DNA from: Mycobacterium sp. | GTDB lineage: Bacteria; Actinomycetota; Actinomycetes; Mycobacteriales; Mycobacteriaceae | Assembly (NCBI GenBank): GCA_018882965.1 | Contig: VEQY01000010.1 | Coordinates: 1-64,000 of the forward strand | Direction of reading: 5' to 3' | Length of the DNA stretch: 64,000 nt | In this document: piece after piece, positions 59,308 through 64,000 of the stretch | Position numbering within the stretch: position 1 is the first letter of the stretch | Layout of the letters: each line of letters starts with the position of its first letter | The notes under the pieces: model-generated | What the model saw: only the letters and a program-made list of their open reading frames with translations | Database searches by the model: none | Told to the model about the DNA's origin: nothing | Made by a program: the position numbers and the translations under genes

Positions 59308-60741
59308 ATGGCAGCACGCAGGACACGACCCCCGCAGCCGCTGGCGCCGCACGGCCTGACCGGTCATCTGGTCGGCTTCGTCGAAGCGTTGCGGGCGCAG
59401 GGCATCGCCGTGGGGCCGTCGGAGACCGTCGACGCCGGCCAGGCGCTCGCCGTGCTGGGCCTGGGTAGCCGGGAAGCCCTTCGCGAAGGTCTCGCCTGCG
59501 CGGTGCTCCGGCGCGCGGACCATCGTCAGACCTACGACGCGCTTTTCGAACTGTGGTGGCCCGCCGCGCTGGGCGGGCGCACCGTGCTCGACGACGGTCC
59601 GGCCGGAGGGGAGGGTGTGCCCCTTGATGTCGAGGCGATGCGGTCGATGCTGCTCGACCTGCTCATCGACAACCCCGACATCAGCGACCTCGACGAGCGG
59701 CTGGTCGCCGTCATCGCCTCGATCGTGGAGGCGCACGGGCGCTACACCTCCAGCCGAGGTCCGTCGTATTCGTCCTACCAGGCGCTCAAGGCGATGTCGC
59801 TGGATCAGCTGGAGGGCCGCCTGCTGGCCGGCCTGCTTGCGCCGCACGGCGACGATCCCTCGCCGGCCACCGAGCAGATCGCCAAGGCGACCGCCGCGCG
59901 CAAGATCGCCCAGCTGCGCCGGATGGTGGAGAGCGAGACCAAGCGCCGAACCGCCGAGCAGCTCGGCCGTGACCACGTCCAGATGTACGGCATTCCGCAG
60001 CTCGCGGAGAACGTCGAGTTCCTGCGCGCCTCCGGCGACCAGTTGCGTCAGATGCGTCGCGTGGTGGCACCCCTGGCTCGGATGCTGGCCACCAGGCTGG
60101 CGGCGCGCCGCCGTCGGGCCCGTGCCGGTTCGGTCGATCTGCGCCGGACGCTGCGCAAGTCCATGTCGACCGGCGGGGTGCCGATCGACATGGTGTTGCG
60201 CAAGCCCCGTCCGGCCCGACCCGAGCTGGTGGTGCTGTGCGACGTGTCCGGGTCGGTGGCCGGGTTCAGTCACTTCACCCTGCTCCTCGTGCACGCGCTA
60301 CGCCAGCAGTTCTCCCGGGTGCGGGTATTCGCGTTCATCGACACCTGCGACGAGGTGACCCACATCTTCGGTCCCGATGCGGACCTCGCGGTCGCGGTTC
60401 AGCGGATCACCCGGGAGTCGGCGGTCTACACCCGAGACGGGCATTCCGATTACGGGAACGCTTTCGTCTCCTTCACCGAGAACTTCCCCGAGGTGCTCTC
60501 CCCGCGAAGCTCGCTGCTGGTGCTCGGCGACGGGCGCACCAACTACCGCAACCCCGCCACCGATGTGCTCGCCCGGATGGTGACCGCCAGCCGTCATGCG
60601 CACTGGCTCAACCCTGAGCCCAGGCATCTGTGGGGCAGCGGAGACTCCGCGGTCCCACGATACGAGGACATCATCACCATGCACGAGTGCCGCTCGGCCA
60701 AGCAGCTCGCCGCCGTCATCGACCGGCTGCTGCCGGTCTGA
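59308..60741 (+). CDS. VWA-domain protein (CoxE-like), partner of the MoxR ATPase
   Basis: This 477-residue protein has a C-terminal von Willebrand factor A domain. Its MIDAS metal site reads CDVSGSVAG near residue 310 (DxSxS), with the threonine/aspartate parts in the D-T-C-D segment near 344 and the GDGRTNY block near 408. The N-terminal 300 residues are helical and rich in Arg and Glu. CoxE-like proteins pair with MoxR ATPases; CoxE itself supports insertion of metal into molybdenum CO dehydrogenase. The target here is unknown. It corresponds to Rv2425c. Confidence 0.85.
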   Translation: MAARRTRPPQPLAPHGLTGHLVGFVEALRAQGIAVGPSETVDAGQALAVLGLGSREALREGLACAVLRRADHRQTYDALFELWWPAALGGRTVLDDGPAGGEGVPLDVEAMRSMLLDLLIDNPDISDLDERLVAVIASIVEAHGRYTSSRGPSYSSYQALKAMSLDQLEGRLLAGLLAPHGDDPSPATEQIAKATAARKIAQLRRMVESETKRRTAEQLGRDHVQMYGIPQLAENVEFLRASGDQLRQMRRVVAPLARMLATRLAARRRRARAGSVDLRRTLRKSMSTGGVPIDMVLRKPRPARPELVVLCDVSGSVAGFSHFTLLLVHALRQQFSRVRVFAFIDTCDEVTHIFGPDADLAVAVQRITRESAVYTRDGHSDYGNAFVSFTENFPEVLSPRSSLLVLGDGRTNYRNPATDVLARMVTASRHAHWLNPEPRHLWGSGDSAVPRYEDIITMHECRSAKQLAAVIDRLLPV

Positions 60742-60757
60742 GGCCGGGCTCGACCAG

Positions 60758-60763
60758 TAGGCT
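60758..60763 (+). promoter_or_regulatory. -10 hexamer TAGGCT, leaderless promoter of nadD
   Basis: TAGGCT lies 8 bases before the ATG at 60772. Confidence 0.4.
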
Positions 60764-60771
60764 TGCAGACC

Positions 60772-61413
60772 ATGCGATCTCGGCGCAGGCTCGGCGTGAT
60801 GGGCGGAACCTTCGATCCCGTCCACAACGGTCACCTCGTTGCCGCGAGTGAGGTTGCAGACCTGTTCGAGCTCGACGAGGTGGTGTTCGTACCGACGGGT
60901 CAGCCATGGCAGAAGGGTCGTCGCCGGGTCTCCGCCGCCGAGGACCGCTACCTGATGACCGTCATCGCGACCGCGTCCAACCCGCGCTTCTCGGTCAGCA
61001 GAGTCGACATCGACCGGGATGGTCCCACCTACACTGCCGATACCCTGCGGGATCTCAAGGCGCTACACCCCGACAGTGACCTGTTCTTCATCACCGGAGC
61101 TGATGCACTGGCATCCATCCTGTCGTGGCAGAACGTGGACGACCTGTTCACCCTCGCGCGGTTCGTCGGCGTCAGCCGACCCGGCTACGAGCTGACCGGT
61201 GACCATATCTTCGCGGCCTTCGACGGCCTGCCTGATGACGCCCTGACGCTCGTCGAGGTCCCGGCGTTGGCGATCTCCTCCAGCGACTGCCGCTCGCGGG
61301 CGGCGAAGTCTCGGCCGATCTGGTACCTCGTCCCCGACGGCGTCGTGCAATACGTCGCCAAGCGGGGGCTCTACCGGGAGCTGGCGCCCCTCGCGGAAGA
61401 GGCGCTCTCGTGA
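60772..61413 (+). CDS. nadD: Nicotinate mononucleotide adenylyltransferase
   Basis: This 213-residue enzyme makes nicotinic acid adenine dinucleotide, the substrate of NadE. The nucleotidyltransferase motif [11 protein letters not shown] is near residues 11-21, and the second motif ISSSDCR near 167. The ATG at 60772 gives the family N-terminus; an in-frame TTG three codons upstream was rejected. Its stop overlaps the rsfS start. It corresponds to Rv2421c, an essential enzyme in M. tuberculosis. Confidence 0.95.
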   Translation: MRSRRRLGVMGGTFDPVHNGHLVAASEVADLFELDEVVFVPTGQPWQKGRRRVSAAEDRYLMTVIATASNPRFSVSRVDIDRDGPTYTADTLRDLKALHPDSDLFFITGADALASILSWQNVDDLFTLARFVGVSRPGYELTGDHIFAAFDGLPDDALTLVEVPALAISSSDCRSRAAKSRPIWYLVPDGVVQYVAKRGLYRELAPLAEEALS

Positions 61414-61790
61414 CGGCATCCGCGGAGGCGGTGCACATGGCGACGGTGGCGGCGCGGGCCGCGGCCTCGAAGCTGGCCCAGGACATCGTGATCATCGACG
61501 TGTCCTCGCAACTGGTGATCACCGACTGCTTCGTCATCGCTTCGGCCTCCAACGAGCGGCAGGTCGGCGCGATCGTCGACGAGGTCGAGGAGAAGATGCG
61601 CCTCGCCGGTTACAAACCGGCCCGGCGAGAGGGCGCCCGAGAGGGGCGCTGGGTGCTGCTGGACTACATCGACATCGTCGTGCACATCCAGCATTCCGAC
61701 GAGCGGGCCTTCTATGCGCTCGATCGGCTCTGGCGGGACTGTCCGCTCATCGAAGCCGACCTGCAGGCGACCGAGAGCGAGCCCACGTGA
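61410..61790 (+). CDS. rsfS: Ribosomal silencing factor RsfS
   Basis: This 126-residue protein binds L14 and blocks subunit joining when nutrients are scarce. The Iojap/RsfS core runs from [11 protein letters not shown] near residue 28 through [15 protein letters not shown] near 39 to [16 protein letters not shown] near 80. The GTG start overlaps the nadD stop. nadD-rsfS is a widely conserved pair. The next gene overlaps its stop (GTGA). Confidence 0.95.
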   Translation: MTASAEAVHMATVAARAAASKLAQDIVIIDVSSQLVITDCFVIASASNERQVGAIVDEVEEKMRLAGYKPARREGAREGRWVLLDYIDIVVHIQHSDERAFYALDRLWRDCPLIEADLQATESEPT

Positions 61791-62455
61791 GGGTGCGCCG
61801 GCTGGTCATGCTGCGTCACGGCCAAACCGAATTCAACGCCGGCACCCGTATGCAGGGTCAGCTCGACACCGAGCTGACCGACCTCGGCCGGGCGCAGGCG
61901 GTCGCGGCGGCGGAGGTGCTGGCCAAAAGGCAGCCGCTGCTGATCGTGTCCTCGGACCTGCGCCGCGCCCGCGACACCGCGGAGGCACTCGGCGAGCGCG
62001 GCGGACTGCCGGTCCGGGTGGACACCCGCCTGCGGGAGACCCACCTGGGGGACTGGCAGGGTCTGACCCATGAGCAGGTCGACGCGACCGCCCCCGGCGC
62101 GCGCCTGGCCTGGCGGGACGATGCCCGATGGGCGCCCCACGGCGGAGAGAGCCGCATCGACGTCGCGGATCGAAGCCTGCCGCTGGTCGCCGAATTGGTG
62201 ACCGGGGAGCCCGACTGGGGCCAGGAGGGCTGCGACAGGCCGGTGGTACTGGTGGCGCATGGCGGCCTGATCGCCGCGCTGAGTGCCGCGCTGATCGGTC
62301 TGCCGGTGGACAGTTGGCCGGTGCTGGGCGGTATGGGCAACGCGAGCTGGGCGCAACTGTCCGGCCACGGCGATCCCGACGTGGACTTCGGTGCCATCCG
62401 CTGGCGACTCGACGTATGGAACGCCTCGGCACAGGTGGCCAACGATGTCCTCTGA
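61787..62455 (+). CDS. gpgP: Histidine phosphatase, glucosyl-3-phosphoglycerate phosphatase type
   Basis: This 222-residue member of the histidine phosphatase superfamily has the catalytic histidine in LRHGQTEFN near residue 10 and the second histidine in LVAHGGLIA near 155. Position after rsfS matches Rv2419c, shown to dephosphorylate glucosyl-3-phosphoglycerate in methylglucose lipopolysaccharide synthesis. The GTG start overlaps rsfS, and the end overlaps octT by 11 bases. Confidence 0.88.
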   Translation: MRVRRLVMLRHGQTEFNAGTRMQGQLDTELTDLGRAQAVAAAEVLAKRQPLLIVSSDLRRARDTAEALGERGGLPVRVDTRLRETHLGDWQGLTHEQVDATAPGARLAWRDDARWAPHGGESRIDVADRSLPLVAELVTGEPDWGQEGCDRPVVLVAHGGLIAALSAALIGLPVDSWPVLGGMGNASWAQLSGHGDPDVDFGAIRWRLDVWNASAQVANDVL

Positions 62456-63182
62456 TGACCCTCGCAAGACCCTTCTGGTCTTCTGCGACTCGCTGTCCTA
62501 CTACGGACCGCAGGGCGGCCTGCCCTCCGATGATCCGCGTATCTGGCCGAATATCGTTGCCGCTCAACTTGGTTGGGACCTTGAGCTAATCGGTCGTATC
62601 GGATGGACCTGTCGTGACGTCTGGTGGGCGGCGACCCAGGATCCGCGGGCATGGTCTGCGCTACCCCGCGCCGGTGCGGTGATCTTCGCAACGAGCGGAA
62701 TGGACTCGCTGCCCTCGCCGCTACCCACCGCGATGCGGGAATTGATCCGCTATGCCCGCCCCACCCCGCTGCGCCGGTGGCTGCGCGACGGCTACGGATG
62801 GGTGCAGCCACGGCTCTCGCCGGTATCGCGGTCGGCGCTGCCGCCCAAGCTGACGGTGGAGTATCTCGAACTGACCCGCGGTGCCATCGACTTCAACCGG
62901 CCCGGCATCCCGATCGTGGCCTGCCTGCCGTCGGTGCACGTCGCTGACACCTACGGCAGGGCCCACCACGGCCGTCCGGGCACCGTAGCCGCAATCACGA
63001 CATGGGCGGCGCAGCACGATATTCCGCTGGTGGACCTCAAGGCCGCGGTTGCCGAACACGTGCTCGGCGGCTGCGGCAACCCGGACGGCATCCACTGGAA
63101 CTTCCCAGCGCACGAGGCCGTAGCTGATTTGATGCTCAAATCCCTTGCGGAGGCCGGCGTACCCCACGACGGCGAACGCTGA
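62445..63182 (+). CDS. octT: Diglucosylglycerate octanoyltransferase-like SGNH protein
   Basis: This 245-residue protein corresponds to Rv2418c (OctT), which transfers octanoate to diglucosylglycerate in the methylglucose lipopolysaccharide pathway. The SGNH/GDSL nucleophile block reads FCDSLS near residue 12 (CDSL instead of GDSL). The distal acid-histidine pair is in NPDGIHWN near 217. The ATG at 62445 lies within gpgP, giving coupled translation of two enzymes of one pathway. Confidence 0.85.
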   Translation: MSSDDPRKTLLVFCDSLSYYGPQGGLPSDDPRIWPNIVAAQLGWDLELIGRIGWTCRDVWWAATQDPRAWSALPRAGAVIFATSGMDSLPSPLPTAMRELIRYARPTPLRRWLRDGYGWVQPRLSPVSRSALPPKLTVEYLELTRGAIDFNRPGIPIVACLPSVHVADTYGRAHHGRPGTVAAITTWAAQHDIPLVDLKAAVAEHVLGGCGNPDGIHWNFPAHEAVADLMLKSLAEAGVPHDGER

Positions 63183-63188
63183 CCCGCC

Positions 63189-64000
63189 TCAGCCGCGCAG
63201 CGTGTTCAGCCAAGCCCGCGCGTCGCCCACGCAACTCTGCGGCAGCGAGAAGTGGTCGTCCTTCGGGTACTCGCGCGTCTCGACGGTGCCGCCGAGTTTG
63301 CGGACCGCATCGGCGTAGGTGGTCTGCCAGATCACCGGGACGACAGTCCCGCCGTCGAAGGTGTCCATGCAGACCAGCACGGGTGCCACGGGCTTCTTCT
63401 GCGCCGCCGAGCCGGCATCGATGGCGTCCTTCCACTCGCTGAAGTTGGGCGGACTCGGGTTGAGTATTGCGCCCCTGAGCCTGAACATGCGCAGGATGGT
63501 GTCGTTGAGGTGATGCACGGGCTGGTTGTTCCAGGCCTTCTCGATGATCTCGACACCGAGCGGTGTGAACGCTTGTGAAAGTTGGAGTTTTGTCGGATTG
63601 GCCGCGTAGGTGCCGGCGAGCACCATCACCAGATGCGAGTCCGGAGGGATGCTGGGATTGTTCAGTGCTGCGGTGACCGATGCGGGATTGTCCAACGCGA
63701 TCCTGCCGACGCCCGGCGACATCGGCACCGTTCCGATGAGTTTCAGATCGCCGTAATCGGCCGGCTCCAGTTCGGCTACCGCCGCCGCTGCGCCGCCGCC
63801 CTGTGACCATCCGGCGCAGCCCAGGACCGTTCCCGCGCCGACATCGAGGTCGCGCACCGCGCGCGCCAGGTAGACCGCGTCGCGGGCGTTGGTGATGTTC
63901 ACCGTGTACTGGTGCATCCCGGGCGTTCCGAGGCCCTGATAGTCCGTGGCGCACACCACCCAGCCGTCGTCGATGAAACCCTGCAATCCGGGCACTCCGT
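63189..64000 (-). CDS. Secretory lipase family protein (5' end beyond window)
   Basis: This is the C-terminal 270 residues of an alpha/beta hydrolase of the LIP/secretory lipase family, cut by the right edge. The nucleophile elbow is CAGWSQGGG. Later conserved parts are MDTFDGGTVVPVIW, with the acid region, and YPKDDHFSLPQS, with the histidine. A GTG at 63995 cannot be the true start, because the family has a further N-terminal domain and usually a signal peptide. It converges with octT, with 6 bases between the stops. Confidence 0.8.
   Translation of the reverse strand, partial: GVPGLQGFIDDGWVVCATDYQGLGTPGMHQYTVNITNARDAVYLARAVRDLDVGAGTVLGCAGWSQGGGAAAAVAELEPADYGDLKLIGTVPMSPGVGRIALDNPASVTAALNNPSIPPDSHLVMVLAGTYAANPTKLQLSQAFTPLGVEIIEKAWNNQPVHHLNDTILRMFRLRGAILNPSPPNFSEWKDAIDAGSAAQKKPVAPVLVCMDTFDGGTVVPVIWQTTYADAVRKLGGTVETREYPKDDHFSLPQSCVGDARAWLNTLRG

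Overview
The window is a chromosomal segment of a high-GC actinobacterium, almost certainly a Mycobacterium or Mycolicibacterium species. The evidence is gene order: from memory of the M. tuberculosis H37Rv map it follows the block from about Rv2486 (echA14) to Rv2418c (octT), in reverse orientation, with some genes absent and a few inserted. Typical mycobacterial products support this: a WS/DGAT acyltransferase, the 180-kDa class NAD-glutamate dehydrogenase, ClpP1/ClpP2, resuscitation-promoting factors, an Rv2466c-type thioredoxin-fold protein and an OctT-like enzyme. Promoters also look mycobacterial: TANNNT -10 hexamers lie 6-8 bases before many start codons. No prophage, insertion sequence, integrase, CRISPR array or PE/PPE gene was seen. 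This is mostly conserved core genome with small accessory insertions.

Layout. 1-1.8 kb: an EchA-type crotonase (cut by the left edge), two paralogous small membrane proteins, a deazaflavin-dependent nitroreductase-family protein and tRNA-Arg. 2-8.8 kb: lipid genes lipQ, WS/DGAT, HAD-PlsC fusion and plsB. 8.9-17.8 kb: a three-repeat lipoprotein, an SSB-like protein, the ABC-F factor EttA, NAD-glutamate dehydrogenase, a hotdog thioesterase and a hypothetical. 17.9-24.3 kb: truncated haemoglobin GlbO (minus), HNH protein, a probable aa3 oxidase small subunit, a DUF5130 protein, PepN (minus), the DsbA-like protein, RpiB and a Nei/Fpg glycosylase. 24.3-29.3 kb is the most accessory-looking part: a glycine-rich membrane protein, LipP, a 15-bp tandem repeat, an unrecognised secreted protein and a Tat-exported flavin amine oxidase. 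29.3-34 kb: tRNA-Gly, tRNA-Pro, tig, clpP1, clpP2 and clpX, a proteostasis block. 34-38.6 kb: fdhD, korA, korB, mobA. 38.6-40.1 kb: a long regulatory region and two tandem rpf genes separated by a strong intrinsic terminator. 40-50 kb: enoyl-reductase-like protein, DUF937 protein, valS-folC-DUF4233, ndk, rne. 50-54 kb: rplU-rpmA-obg-proB and a convergent sirtuin. 54-63 kb: nadE, an alpha/beta hydrolase, proA, a MoxR-VWA pair, nadD-rsfS-gpgP-octT. 63-64 kb: a secretory lipase cut by the right edge.

How the genes work together. plsB and plsC catalyse the two acylations of glycerol-3-phosphate, and the WS/DGAT protein upstream could esterify the resulting diacylglycerol. Tig, ClpP1P2 and ClpX form a folding and degradation set. 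rplU, rpmA, obg and rsfS concern ribosome assembly. nadE, nadD and the sirtuin make and consume NAD. gpgP and octT belong to methylglucose lipopolysaccharide synthesis. No clearly new multi-gene system was found. The most interesting points are regulatory or at single residues: interlocked divergent leaderless promoters, a CRP-type palindrome and structured leader before the rpf pair, a 15-bp repeat at a promoter, a hairpin that would compete with tRNA-Gly folding, an L21 leader with three hairpins, and enzymes that lack canonical catalytic residues.
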